Positions 1-11,602 of a stretch of DNA of 64,000 bases are shown piece by piece. A program made the position numbers and the translations under genes. The stretch is from positions 37,037,279 to 37,101,278 of the forward strand of contig OZ038434.1 of assembly GCA_964036275.1 (NCBI GenBank), written 5' to 3'. The stretch is from Litoditis marina. Taxonomy: Eukaryota; Nematoda; Chromadorea; Rhabditida; Rhabditidae. Numbering within the stretch: position 1 is the first letter of the stretch; each line of letters opens with the position of its first letter. Below the pieces are notes generated by a model that was not told where the DNA came from, did not search any database, and worked only from the letters and a program-made list of their open reading frames with translations.

Positions 1-625
1 GATCGTTTTCCAAAAGTCATAACTGACGAGGGGCATGAGCTATGTAGGCAAAAAGTCGCGGCAAAAACTAATTATTATAATAAGAATGTTGTAATTTGTC
101 CTCTCATGTGTGTTTTTTCTTACATTTTGTTGAAATTATCTTCGTTTTACTGTCGATAGTCAAGTTTTTCTTACATATTTTCCGGTTTTAGTGTTTTAGA
201 ACAAATTTTTGATATTTTTCTGAATGCAATTTTGAAAAGGAGCTACTTGGACATTTTTTCAGGGAAGGTATAACATAGGAATCGCTATACTCTTTTTCGA
301 AAAAAACATCTGTTTGTTAAATTTGTTTGGTCAGAAACCACAAGCAAAGACATGGAAAGTTTATTGGCTGATTTCTTTTTGATTCGTTGTATACAAACAA
401 TTGTCATGATCAAGGAGTGTTGTTCAATGAGGCTTCACTGGTTTGAGTTGGATGGTTGGCCCTGAAAAACATAGGTATTGATTGTAAATGGTGAAGAATC
501 TTATTATCCACTCGTGTTATCTCTTTCTCAAAGTTTATTAACAAACGAAATGCAAACTGTGCAAAAACCTAGAATGAATTTGCTAGGGCAAAAACCTAGA
601 ATGAATTTCTTCAAAATGAGTGCGG

Positions 626-629
<4 letters not shown>
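1..629 (-). repeat. SINE-like block of composite repeat, copy a
   Basis: This is the reverse complement of the stretch that ends at about 30365, where the same sequence leads into the 146-bp satellite. The first bases (reverse of GACxTTTGxAAAACGATC) correspond to the start of a satellite unit, so the array probably continues off the left edge. Bases 240-480 also match 50860-51080. No gene is seen. Confidence 0.7.

Positions 630-679
<50 letters not shown>
630..679. repeat. (TC)n microsatellite
   Basis: Nearly pure CT dinucleotides with one interruption. The same tract lies just outside the E2-like exon at 29427 and 39676 in the other complete copies, so it is an inherited part of the composite repeat. 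Confidence 0.9.
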
Positions 680-783
680 ATTGGGTTTTTGAGAGAAAAT
701 TTCGGAATATTAACTCCAATCTCAAGCATCTTCTCCATTAGATTTCTTTAGACGCCTGCTTTCGAACTGTCAACGGGACTCAC

Positions 784-925
784 CGTAACCAATCAGTAGG
801 ACAGCCAGAAACATGATCACTCTCAAGAAGTGACTTTTTTGCCCATTATAACCAGTAGACGATGATAGAACGGAATGGCAGTCGTCATGACGTTGTTGGT
901 CGCTAGAAACACCAAAATAGCGAAA
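784..925 (-). pseudogene. E2-like chemoreceptor exon in repeat (copy a)
   Basis: The segment is bounded by a TTTTTCAG acceptor and a GTGAGT donor. It translates as FAILVFLATNNVMTTAIPFY followed by HRLLVI, which resembles exon 2 of the receptor gene at 45548-45701 (TM3 and the following loop). A TGA falls in frame after the KKVTS stretch, so it is not a working exon as read. It belongs to the composite repeat rather than to a complete gene, because no exons for TM5-TM7 follow. Confidence 0.6.
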
Positions 926-1208
926 CTGAAAAATTAATATTTCGTTATTTAAATTATAGAGAAATGAATAACAAAATCCAAAACAACCCGAGCTAAAACC
1001 AGAAACGGTTAGTCAAGTGGCGAGAATGTGTGGAGGAGACTATATTATAAATAGAAGGAAATATGAAACAAAGTGCTATGCGTAATGAATTAGTATAATA
1101 AGAAAAAGTTACTCTTGACTATTGACATTGTGAAATTTCCTGTCTCTTATGAGAAAAAGCTGGAATTATTGTATTGCATCGTTTCGCATCTGAACATCAA
1201 CAATTTAC

Positions 1209-1456
1209 CTCGGACACAATAGAACCAATAGAACCAGCTGAAGGAGAGCAGAAACAGTTTGGTAGTGGAGTATGACATCAAATTCGGGATATATTAGAGA
1301 ATAGCAGAATATTCTCAGTTGAGTTCAGTACGTCAGTGGTATTGTACTGATTCTTAACCGCAAGTAGACCATTGAAAACCAGTATATACGACCGGAATGT
1401 AGAAGAATATGACTCATGATGTTAAGAACTACCATGGATGTAGTGAAATATATCAT
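1209..1456 (-). pseudogene. E1-like chemoreceptor exon in repeat (copy a, first)
   Basis: Bounded by a TTTCAG acceptor and a GTAAAT donor. The last third reads like the TM2 end of the receptor gene (LLQLILLVLLCP-type text before the donor). Upstream the frame is closed. It is one of twelve such modules in the window. Confidence 0.5.
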
Positions 1457-1708
1457 CTGAAAGAACATGGGTCACTGAACAACTCTTCCCATTTCAGCCA
1501 ATTTTCCGGGCAACTACCTGAGCAAACTGGACAATATCAGACAAACATCAACCCGGTTTCTTTTGTAAAGAAAACTCTTTAGAACCAACCAACTTTTCTC
1601 CACAAAAGCAACCGAGTTTCCAGTTTTGTGATGTAATGGAACTTGTTGATTCTAAAATCAACCCTGTTGTTTTGTAAATAGCGATTGGTTGCTTTCTAAA
1701 AACACAAT
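1457..1708 (-). repeat. AAGCAACC-rich spacer of composite repeat
   Basis: This spacer, with repeated AAGCAACC/GGTTGCTT boxes, also lies between exon-like modules at about 12391-12727, 28493-28938, 38604-38990 and 62010-62421. It carries no open gene. Confidence 0.6.
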
Positions 1709-1965
1709 CGGACATAATAGAACCAATAGAACCAGCTGAAGGAGAGCAGGAACAGTTTGGTAGTCGAGTATGACATCGAGTTCGGGATTCGGGATAAAAT
1801 AGAGAATGACAGAACATTTCCAGTACTTCCAGAATAGTTCCGAACATAGGAGGTAGTGTACTGATTCTCGCAAGTATACCATTAAAAACCAGTATGTATG
1901 ACCGGAATATGGAAGAATATGATTCTTGATGTTAACAACGACTACGGATGTAGTGAAGTGATCAC
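1709..1965 (-). pseudogene. E1-like chemoreceptor exon in repeat (copy a, second)
   Basis: Reads VILDYQTVPALLQLVLLVLL then CP, the TM2 text of the family. The donor that is GTAAAT elsewhere is altered here (CCGATTGTG). The acceptor is kept. The E2-like partner expected between the two E1 modules is missing. Confidence 0.5.
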
Positions 1966-3218
1966 CTGAAATAAGTATAGTTGTACCTGTACAAACAACA
2001 GTTCTCCCGTCTGTCCGTTTTTAATATCTCATTACTATTCATTTCCTTTGCTTTGCAGGTCAAATAAAAGGGAGTTATCCATAACAAAGTTTTCAGATGA
2101 ATGACTAAATGAACTAAGAATAACAATAACTATCTAACAAGTCAACTATTGATCAAGTTCAAACTCACACCGTTTCGGCCTCCGCACCTCTACCAAAGTA
2201 CGAAAATCGATTTGAAGCCCGTAAAGTTCTAGATTATGAAACTTCACCTTAGTTGAGTTCATTAAAAAAATTATATTGTACTAAAAAACTAAATTACCTT
2301 GCCCAGTAATTGAAGAAAGGGTCGGAAACTGATTGGGAACCATACTGGTGTTTTCTTGCAGTACTTTATTTGTACGATCCACCGAAACCTTTTACCATCA
2401 CCACCCGCACTTCACATATTTCCTGTAGAGGTCGATACCATTCAAGCGTTTTGGAAAGTCTGATATTCTCTATCAAACGGTTGATTTGCTTTAAAAAAAG
2501 TCAATACCTTACATATGGATAAAACGTTCTCTTTTTAGTCAGAAACGTATAATGCGTACTATTGCTACACAACTACTCGAACTGCTTCTCAAACTACAAA
2601 CACAGCAGAATACAATTGAGAGATAGAATGTGTTAACTAAAAACAGCCAAAATATTTTTTCCATGAAATACACGCTCGCTTTGCTACGTTGAACAGGTTT
2701 GTAGTTTGATCGCAAAGTGCATTACAGCTAAGATTCGGTGAACAATTGCGAACCTTATATTCTCGATAAACATCTTGTTCATTAGGAACAATTGAGATTT
2801 CTGGTAAAGAAATATGAAAAAAGCTAACCTGATGGGGAGAACATAAATATTGTAGAGGCAAGTATGTAGTACTTTCCAGAGATGTATGATCCGGTAATGG
2901 GAATTATATAGGGTCAAAGGTTACACCAAGATGCCACGCCTACAAGTTAATTGGGGTTTCAGTTTTGAGTAGCACACCTGGGTGAGAATATTGGAAAGGC
3001 GATAGGTAATTGGGGATTTACCTTGAACCTCAATTATGTTCCAGAGGTGAGAATATGAACCAAATTATGTGGTCTGGAACATGAGAAAGAGAAGAATTGT
3101 TGACTCCAGGAATGTGATCGAACTACAAATACAGAAGAACAAACAACATAAGAACAGCTTTCGCCTATGCCTACGATGATCATGGTAACGTGAAATATGA
3201 ATAGACAAAATTTTGTTA
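1966..3218 (-). repeat. Segment R1 of composite repeat, reverse copy
   Basis: Matches the forward copies at about 8631-9473, 26671-27858, 34926-36013 and 53086-54140 and the reverse copy at 62826-64000. Recognisable blocks are ATACATCTCTGGAAAGTACT and a GGCGTGGCATCTTGG-type block. Several short ORFs recur in the copies but differ in length and frame, so they are not treated as genes. Confidence 0.8.
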
Positions 3219-3350
3219 GTCATTTGCACAGTCACTTGAAACATGTTAAACACAGCAGAACTCAGAAACGTGCAATGAAAAAGTGCACGATTCCTCGTTA
3301 GAATGATAACCTAACGTGACTGTTCAATTTACTTCTAGTATATTCCCATG
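3219..3350. mobile_element. Palindromic MITE (ACAGTCACGTGA ends)
   Basis: A short element whose two ends are inverted copies of a TTG.ACAGTCACGTGA-type sequence; the 3' arm here reads CTAACGTGACTGTTC. Other copies are near 5540, 8508, 21024, 26545, 31850, 34798, 46222, 48275, 49050 and 52965. It has no coding capacity. Confidence 0.65.
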
Positions 3351-5539
3351 AATCTCTATGAAAAGTGCCCAACTCTTCGTTGTAGTTTGACGCGAAAGTA
3401 ACCTTTTTGATCGAAAGATAGTGAAATCGATAAATGTCCATTTGTGTTTCTCAGTCTCTCTGGTTGCACTCAATGGTCATCACTATGGATAACGTAGAAA
3501 TATTATTCATTTCATTCCCACTGAAACCCCTTGGCATTGTGCCAAGATTTTCGGATGACTATTCCTTAGAGCAGACAAAGTACTCTACAAACCTTTTTGT
3601 TAACATTGTCCTATGGGATTGAACAATCGCTTCCAGAGTTTTGCAGATTATTGAAAAAACCTCCAAAGCGGTGAAAAACATCCTAGAGTATTCGTTGGCA
3701 CACTGCCAAGTCTCAGTAGGAATGACCAGGACTATACTGTTGGCGTAGATTTAACCTTTGAAAAACTTGAGTGCTGTCAAAATCATGGAAATGGACAGTT
3801 CGGAACATCAAACAACTGCTACGTTCGAAAATAAACATCATTTTCTCTGGACTGTCATTTCAAAACGACATTTGAGACCACATTCAGCAATGATCGAACT
3901 TGTTACTTGTTCTATTACGACTTGGAGAAGCCACTTCCAAACTAAGTTATGAACATTTATCAACTTATGACCGTATTTGTACGATGTCGTCTCAACAACG
4001 ACATGCAACATACGAACATAAGTGAATATACGCTAATATAACAAAAAGAAGTGTTGGAATGGGCTGGTATACAGTCTATCAGGTGCTTGAACTGTAGAAT
4101 ATTGAACCTATTGATATGATCTAGCTATGAATTGTCATGTCCACCTAAACTACTCAATTCAACCCTATCATAATTCTTTCTTATCTCTTCATCTTGTAAA
4201 AAACAAACTATTTCCCCATTCCCTGCAATTTTGCCACGGTAGACAGATAGCTGATGATATGGACCGCCAAATCACGCTGCTGTTGCGAGTTCCGTAAACG
4301 AAAACCAACTTTTCGTATTTTTTCACGTCATTTTGTCCAAAAAAGGGGAAACAACTGCCGAACCCCTAAATCTAGTTCCAACATAAATATGCTTCAAAAC
4401 TTCGCAGGATGTGTTTATTTCAGACAGGTTTCCTTTCAAACATCGAAGCTCAAAAACAAACCACGTAAACCCAAAATGAACTTTTGGATTTTGCGTTTAT
4501 AAAACCAACCGACCTGTATTAAAAAACGGCCAAAATGTCGATTTAAAACGACATTTGGTCGTTTTTCAGCGACATTGAAAAAATTGGCCAGTTATAAACC
4601 TTTTCGGCCGAATCATTCACAGAATTGTCAGAAAGACCTATTTTACTCCTCGAGCGAGTTTCAGCTGAGTATCTCCGTTTAAACCAGGATTTCCACCCTT
4701 TTCCCGGAAAGTTCTGAAAATCGTTATGCTTGTAGTTTGATCCCGCGGTTTCTCAAGTTCAACTTTGACCAAATTTGCTCAAACTTCCAGTTCCACCCTC
4801 TGTGTATGAGATAAACCCAGCCAACAAACCTCAGCTCCTATCTCCGATTCTTCTATTACCGTAACACGTATTAGTTTTGCTTTCAACGTTAAAACGACAG
4901 CAATCCATGACAAAATTTCGAAACTTCGGCCATAAGTCTGCCCTCAACCGAGTTTCACGAATCGAAAACCGGTTAGTGGATAACTCTCGATAGAAAAATA
5001 GTGTTCCGGAAACGTTCACATCTGAACATCATTTTAACGATTTTTATCGCCAAAATAAGAAAAAATGACCGAAATCACGACGAGCCATAACGTTTTTAAG
5101 TTCTGACTTACCAACTCAATTTTCTGCACACCGCCATCAACTGAGTTGATGAACAACTGAGAAAGAGTTTCCGGGAAGGGAACCACGTTGAGCCGAGATA
5201 TAGGATCTGGGACCCTCACCGTAAAACTCACCCCCACTTACGTGAATCACTTCATAAGGGAAAATGTCACCAATCCATGACGATACTCTAAAACGCTATA
5301 ACTCTGTAAAAAAATAAGGGTCCCCAATGCTTCATATCCCACTATCCAAAAATATCCGGAATACGGAAATTCAACTTTAATATATTTTTCTGAAACTAAA
5401 AACTTGAGCTTCTCTAGGTCCAATCAACCCAACCTCTGAATTTTGACCCACATTTCAGATTCTCTTATTTTGATAAGTCTTCAGAAGCCAAAGCCGTGTT
5501 TTAGTTTGAGCAGATTCCTGAACTCGACATTATATAATA
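3351..5539 (-). repeat. Segment R3 of composite repeat, reverse copy
   Basis: The reverse complement of 21141-23342 and of 31971-34797 (the latter has a LINE fragment inserted). The match runs through distinctive text such as AAACGTTATGGCTCGTCGTG read on the minus strand. No gene is supported. Confidence 0.8.
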
Positions 5540-5664
5540 AATGTCGATTGAATAGTCACGTAAGTAAGCATTCTAATGAGGTATCGTGCACTTTGTCATT
5601 GCACGTTTCTGAATTCTTCTGTGTTTACCATGTTTCACGTGACTGTGCAACTAACTAACTAACT
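5540..5664. mobile_element. Palindromic MITE plus start of TAAC microsatellite
   Basis: Same MITE as at 3219. It ends beside a CTAAC microsatellite which is interrupted here by the insertion that follows. Confidence 0.6.
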
Positions 5665-6480
5665 AAAAAATCGAAGAAGGGTGACAGAATCTCACCCTCA
5701 TTCATTCTATTTCCATACATATACAGTGTGGACATAACGGTGATTGTCCAAAACGGCTCATTATCTCCAATGGTGCTAAGTGAGAGAGGGTGAAACATGT
5801 CTTGGTTGGGATTGAGACTTCAAAAGCCTACACTAGCAGGAAGATGTTTGAATATATAGCCCTATGCATATATGGATGGTCACAAATGTTTTCTATGTCT
5901 TATTAGGTGGGATGACATTTATGTCTATCCGCGGTGTTGCGAAGTGCGGCCGTTCACTGTACTCTGTAGTAGAAATCTGATCTACGAAGTGTCATTGGTT
6001 AAGGGCAACGTTACTAACTGAACCGTCTTGACACTGGATAGCATTGTTGCATGCATGATCAAACTATTCGATTTTTGGTATAGAGTTACAAGAACGGGCA
6101 AACTCGAAACAGCGCAGAATTCATGTCTTATTACTATGTGTTTTGTGACCGTCTATTGCATCCCTCTGTTTTTACACATGGCGCAGCCAACGTGCATACA
6201 TCTCATCCCAGCCAAACATGCCAATCCGGATGATCTCTTTACAAAACATATCTTCATTACAACGTCTTTTTCAAGATAACTATTGTCCCACAGATCATTT
6301 GGTTCAATCGCCGTCGTCCAGCACTCTTAAATTGCATGGAATATTATGTGCGCGTAACAAGGTAACCATACCCTTTTTCTTTTCACTTTTCCTCTCCAAT
6401 TACTCATTTTTGGAGTGCCACATAATATGTGGAAGTCACGTGTTAAATCACGAATCAATCTATTCTATTCTATTCTATAA
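5665..6480 (+). mobile_element. Insertion of about 815 bp in a TAAC microsatellite
   Basis: The (CTAA)n tract stops near 5664 and resumes near 6481. In the forward copies at 20983-21027 and 31818-31855 the same tract is unbroken. The inserted piece ends in a TTCTA pentamer repeat, a 3' tail like those of some LINEs and SINEs. It has two short ORFs (6028-6279, 6218-6496) with no domain I recognise. A 5'-truncated retroelement or a SINE is likely. The exact ends are blurred by the flanking microsatellite. Confidence 0.5.
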
Positions 6481-6482
6481 CC

Positions 6483-6521
<39 letters not shown>

Positions 6522-6522
6522 A
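6481..6522. repeat. (CTAA)n microsatellite
   Basis: About ten CTAA units. It equals the reverse complement of the TTAG tracts at 20983-21027 and 31818-31855. Confidence 0.9.
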
Positions 6523-8060
6523 GTATATTTGTATTTCAAGTTTTGACACACGGAAAATAATAATTTGATTTCTGTTTTTCTTCTATAGACTTATTTTTCG
6601 GAAATATCAATCGGACTCACCATAACCACTACTTGGAGCAGCATACCGATTACCAGAAACCATAGTATCCTCCGACCAGAGACTTTTACGCCCTTTATAG
6701 CCCAGAGACGATGAAAGAACGAAACGGCGATGGGCACAACGGTGTTGATGGCCAGGAACAACAATACAGCGAAACTGAAACATAAGAACTGGAAATTTTT
6801 CGGATCATCGGATTTGATGTTAGAAAAGTACTGAAACTCTGACTCGATAAAGACCGAACCAAAACGAAAAACAAGAAGGCAAGTGAAGGTGAAGTTTCAA
6901 AAGGGCAGTGTAAGTGTGAGTGTACGTCGTTTCATTTGCATGTAAACTCATTGGCATCGTGCCAAGATTTCGAACGAACAGCTGCTAGCTGAGATTTGTA
7001 ATTTTTACGAAAAACTATGGAGTACTGAAAATTTGCATTGAATATTTATTTGCACGCTGCCGAAGTCTCTGTGAGATTAACCAAAGCTATACTGCCGCCA
7101 CCCCATCACCTATATTCGAACATTTGCCATGTGTTTTAGAAACATGTCAATACGGCGTATGTTGCTTTACAATACTTTACAATACACTGTAATTGTTACC
7201 TCAAGAGTACTCACCAATATAATTGAAAAGTGGAATTGAAATTGAAGAACTCAGCCAGCCCATGAAATGACACAACGAAGAAGTCATCATCGAACAGTGT
7301 TCTGGAAGATATGTCTGTAACTTTCCGGAACTGGAAATTTATACTAACTCAAAACGTTCAAAGCTAAGACCGACTTATTCTTATGCGACCTGAACGAGAA
7401 AGTTTCTAGGTTAGAAAAAGGCAGATTATCTTAGACTGTCTGCGCCCTCATTGATCTAAATACTAGCTAATGTTTTTGTTTTGCTAATTGCATAATAGAA
7501 TTTGTTCATGAGAATACGGCTGTCACAACGTTGTGTCGCGCAAACACTCTCTACTGTAAACGTTTGAATTTTTTCAGGCAGGTTTTCAATGTGAAGAATT
7601 TCAAAACATTTGTAGACTTCAATATGCTAATCACCACCCGTATTACCACAAACTACACTGAAACTTTGCCGGGAAACAACGAAATGCTCATGAAAGTCTC
7701 ATCAGAGAAATCAGATGATCGTCTCTGCTCTATAAGTTGAAAAAGTGTTGGTCACCAAGGTTTACCAACCGAATTGGTCACTAGTTGATATCAAGTTGTG
7801 AAATCAAGGCTTTGTGAACTGTGTAAACCTTGATTTACAACTTGGATTTTTGGCGAATCTTGGTAAACAACTAGCTTTGTAACTTTGGAGTGAGGTGTGG
7901 AAACATTGCTACGCTTCCGATACACGTGATACTCGCAGTTTCACACGTGAGCCAGCTAACGCGTGCGAAACCGCGGGCAAATGCGCTGTTGCACTACGAC
8001 AGAATGCGCACTTCCAGAAAATCCCCAGAATGCACACCGACAGCGAAGTAAGGAGAGAAA
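6523..8060 (-). pseudogene. Partial duplicate of the chemoreceptor intron 1 / exon 2 region
   Basis: Bases 6570-8060 match 45500-47650, which cover exon 2 and most of intron 1 of the receptor gene. Exon 2 here (6774 to 6621) has the same 154-nt length, a TTTCAG acceptor, a GTGAGT donor and an open frame reading FAVLLFLAINTVVPIAVSFF and HRLWAIKG. No exon 1 and no exons 3-6 are found near it, so it is an orphan exon left by a segmental duplication. Bases 6523-6570 still match the composite repeat. Confidence 0.75.
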
Positions 8061-8507
8061 AATAGAAAGAACGGAAACGAGATGGAGAAAAGAGAACGAG
8101 AAAAGTGAGGCCACATTTTTGTTATCCATAGTGGTGACCATTGAAGGCAACAGAGAGATTGAGGAATACAAATGGACATTATCGATTTCACTGTGCCCCG
8201 ATCAAAAAAGGTTACTTCCGCGTCAAACTACAACGAAGAGTTGGGCACTCTCCATAGAGTTCCATGGAAATATATAGTATTTTCCATTCCTACTGAGACT
8301 CCCACAGTACGATTGCGAAACTTCACAGCCGTTTTGCTTACTTACTTCTGATAGCAGAAGTTGATGATTTTAGTACCTCATTCTTCTTCTCAGGTAGAGT
8401 AAATATACGAGAGCATTTTCGATGAACTACATTTCAAACTTCACAACAGTCTTCGGAAAGTTTGTAAGGTTACTGTAGGAGTGTCAATAGGAATGGTGTG
8501 AACTACA
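8061..8507 (+). repeat. End of segment R3 plus unclassified sequence
   Basis: Bases 8130-8280 match the end of R3 (23190-23345). Bases 8390-8470 resemble 50560-50640 on the opposite strand. A 104-residue ORF at 7963-8277 runs across the repeat boundary and is not supported as a gene. Confidence 0.5.
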
Positions 8508-8630
8508 CTAAAAGTAAATTAAACAGTCACGTAAAGTTATCATTCTACCGAGGAATCGTGCACTCTGTCATTGCATGTTTCAGAGTCCTGCTCTGTTTAA
8601 CATGTTTAACGTGAATGTGCTAATGACTTT
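8508..8630. mobile_element. Palindromic MITE (ACAGTCACGTGA ends)
   Basis: Same family as at 3219; it sits between R3 and R1 as in the other composite copies. Confidence 0.6.
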
Positions 8631-9473
8631 TTTATCAATTTAATGTCTATTCATATTTCACGTTACCATGATCATCGTTCTTAGAGGCATAGGCGGGAGC
8701 AGTCATTTTGTAGTTTGTTCTTCTGTGTTTGTAGTTCGATCACATTCCTGAAGTCAACAATTCTTCTTTTTCTAATGTTCAGGACATCATAATTTGCTTC
8801 ATATTCTCACCTCTGGAACATAATTGAGGTTCAAGGTGAATCCCCAATTACCTATCGCCTTTCCAATATTCTCACCCAGGTGTGCTACTCAAAACTGAAA
8901 CCCCAATTAACTCGTAGGCGTGGCATCTTGGTGTAACCTTTGACCCTATATAATTCTCATTACCGGATCATACATCCCTGGGAAGTACTACACACTTACC
9001 TATACAATATTTATGTTCTCCCAATCAGGTTAGTTCTCTTCATATTTCTTTACCAGAAATCTCAATTGTTCCTAATGAACAAGATGTTCATCGATGATAC
9101 AAGGTTCGCAATTGTTCACCGAATCTACCGTTTGGCAAATCAACCGTTTGAGAGAGCATATCAGACTTTCCATATTGCTTGAATGGTATTGATTTTTCAG
9201 GAATTTTGTGAAGTGCGGGTGGTGATGGTAAAAGGTTTCGGTGGATCGTACAAATAAAGTACTGCAAGGAAGCACCAGTATGGTTCCTGATCAGTTTCCG
9301 ACCTTTTCTCCAAATACTGGACGAGGTAATTAAGTTTCACTAGTTCAAATAATTTACTGTTAAATGACTTCAAGTAAGACAACGTTTCGTACTCTAGAAC
9401 TTTACGGATTTCAAGCCTATTTTCGTACTTTGGTAGAGGTGCGGAGGCCAAAACGGTGTAACTTTGCACTTAA
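8631..9473 (+). repeat. Segment R1 of composite repeat, forward copy b
   Basis: Matches the other R1 copies. It is cut at 9473 by a Helitron; the flank CTTAA continues at 11603 with TCAATAA, which restores the sequence seen uninterrupted at 27714-27728. Confidence 0.8.
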
Positions 9474-9764
9474 TCGCGCGGAGCGCGAAGCGCTCTGCGT
9501 GAGTTGTCTTTGGTTTGGCCATTGCGGACTCGTTTTTTCCTTTTAATTGACAAAAATCTTCAAACATATTCTTTTTTTTGAAAACTAAAAGAAGAGAACG
9601 TTAGAGAATCACAAATTGAACATTGTGTGAAAATTTCAGCCTAATCGGATTATTTTCGCCTGAGTTATGGTTTCGTGTCGTTGTTGAAAAGTTCCGCCGT
9701 AATTCGTCCCTCGTCCCTCGTCCCTCGTCCCTCCTCCCTCGTCCCTCACGGAATTCTGTCCGCA

Positions 9765-10325
9765 TCGTAGTGGAAAAACTACTGAACCAATTTGGCTGAA
9801 ATTTGAAACATCTATTCTATGGCAAAAGTTAGCTCGTCGCGCCAAGTATGAAATGTATATGTAATCTCTGGCGCCAGGCGCGGGCGCCAATAGGCGCCAA
9901 AAACGACTATTGGAAAAACTATTCAACCGATTTAGCTGAAATTTGAAACATGAGTTCTAATGCAAAACTTAGCCCATCGCGCCAAATATGAGATGCATAG
10001 CTCCTCATTGGCGCCGGGCGCGGGCGCCAATAGGCGCCAAAAACGACTATTGGAAAAACTATTTAACCGATTTAGCTGAAATTTGAAACTTGAGTTCTAA
10101 TGCAAAACTTAGCCCATCGCGCCAAATATGAGATGAATAGCTCCTCATTCGCGCCGGGCGCGGGCGCCAATAGGCGCCAAAAACCACTATTGGAAAAACT
10201 ACCAAACCGATTTAGCTGAAATTTGAAACATGAGTTATAATGCAAAAGTTAGCCCGTCGCGCCAAATATGAGATGAATACATCATCATTGGCGCCCGGCG
10301 CTGTCGCCAATAGGCGCCAAAAACG
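9765..10325 (+). repeat. Tandem array of about 140-bp units, GGCGCCA-rich
   Basis: Four units start near 9772, 9912, 10052 and 10191 with GGAAAAACT. Each ends in a pair of GGCGCC palindromes around a GC-rich core. Confidence 0.85.
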
Positions 10326-11194
10326 GCAAAACACTATTTATCGTCAACTAAAATGTTGAACACTAATAGAAATTGAATAATTTGGTGAAAAGTGTGAAAG
10401 TCATTTTCCAAAACTGAAATGTTTCTTCTGGCGCTCGAACCAGGCGCCAGATATCGCCAAAACCCAAACTCACGACAGCGTCAATGGAATCGTCTGAAAT
10501 TCGGTACACTAAATAACTATCACATGGCAAGTATGCTCAATCTGAAAATCAAAAATGTTCTGTTGGCACTGTGCGCTGGCGCCAATTGGCGCCAAAGTTG
10601 GAAAAATATCAGTTATTGTCAATCAAACTGTTTCGAGTTAACAGATATTGAATATTCCAATGTGAAATAAAGATCCACAAATTCAAAATCGAACTTTATC
10701 GTCTGGCTCGGAACAGACGCCAAATGGCGCCAAAACAAAAACACACGAAACTGACAATCGAATAGTTTGAATATTGCTCCATTCAGTAATTGACACATGT
10801 AGTGTGTATTGGTAGCTGAAAAACCTAGAAAATTTCGTTTCGTTCTGGCGCCAGACTCGTGTGTCAATTGACGCAGGAATGAAAAAAAATTTCAACGAAG
10901 GTTTTTGATGTGGTGTTGGAAATAATGGCTATAATGTAAAAGAGTTGGTGTCTCTAATTGTAGATTTGTCAATGGCGCCAATCCCCATCGCTTATCGCCG
11001 CTAAAAGCGGTGTACATGTCAATCGGAACGTTTAGCGTTTTTGTTCAGTTGTTGATAGTCATAGAGCCAGTAACCGGCGTTATATTACAACACCAGCAAT
11101 TTTATGGTCTGCATTCGGCTTCGTGCACACACAAAACTGAGATTTCCATAATAATATAATGAGTTCACAAGATCCACTCTGTGAATAGGCAACA

Positions 11195-11602
11195 TATGAA
11201 GTTGTAGGAGTACAACTAGCAAAAAAAGGACAATTAGTAAAACGTGGGGGAACCAACAAATGTGTGAGTTGTGTTTGGTTCGACCTCGATATCAGCAAAA
11301 AGTGAACGATACGAATTGATGTGATACTGTAGCAGAAGTATTCTGCAAAAATAGAACAATACAAATGTTGCACAATGGTTCACAACGCACGCATGTCGTC
11401 AAAGTACTCATGAAATACCCTTCGGCAATTTCTGAAATATCATGCGGGCTTCGTGAACCATTGTGCAACATTCGTATTGTTCTATTTTTGCAGAATACTT
11501 CTGCTACAGTATCACATCAATTCGTATCGTTCACTTTTTGCTGATATCGAGGTCGAACCAAACACAACTCACACATTTGTTGGTTCCCCCACTTTTTACT
11601 AA
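11195..11602. repeat. Long terminal palindrome of Helitron copy 1
   Basis: The left arm (about 11195-11390) is the inverse of the right arm (about 11450-11602), down to TTAGTAAAA against TTTTTACTAA at the very end. The arms enclose about 60 bp. RNA or single-stranded DNA from here would fold into one long hairpin. Confidence 0.85.

Larger units (their letters stand above)
9474..11602 (+). mobile_element. Non-autonomous Helitron, copy 1
   Basis: Starts TCGCGCG and ends ACTAA, inserted between A and T with no target duplication. Removing it gives CTTAA|TCAATAA, the empty site present at 27714-27728. A hairpin made of CGC-rich arms lies at the 5' end (clearest in copies 2 and 3). Inside are a GTCCCTC heptamer tract (about 9708-9748), four tandem units of about 140 bp (9765-10325) rich in GGCGCCA, and a long palindrome (about 11195-11602) reaching the 3' end. 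There is no Rep/helicase ORF, so it would need another element to move. Confidence 0.8.

Noticed and set aside
2684..2917. 77-residue ORF that recurs at 8940, 35228, 53370 and 63476 (MTLYNSHYRIIH start)
   Set aside because: The start recurs because R1 is repeated, but the frames end at different places and accumulate indels, so there is no sign of protein selection.
9474..11602. Reading the Helitron as a TIR transposon because both ends carry GTGAGTTGTGTTTGG-like text in inverse orientation
   Set aside because: The inverted text is subterminal, and the empty sites show A|T insertion without target duplication, which fits a Helitron better.
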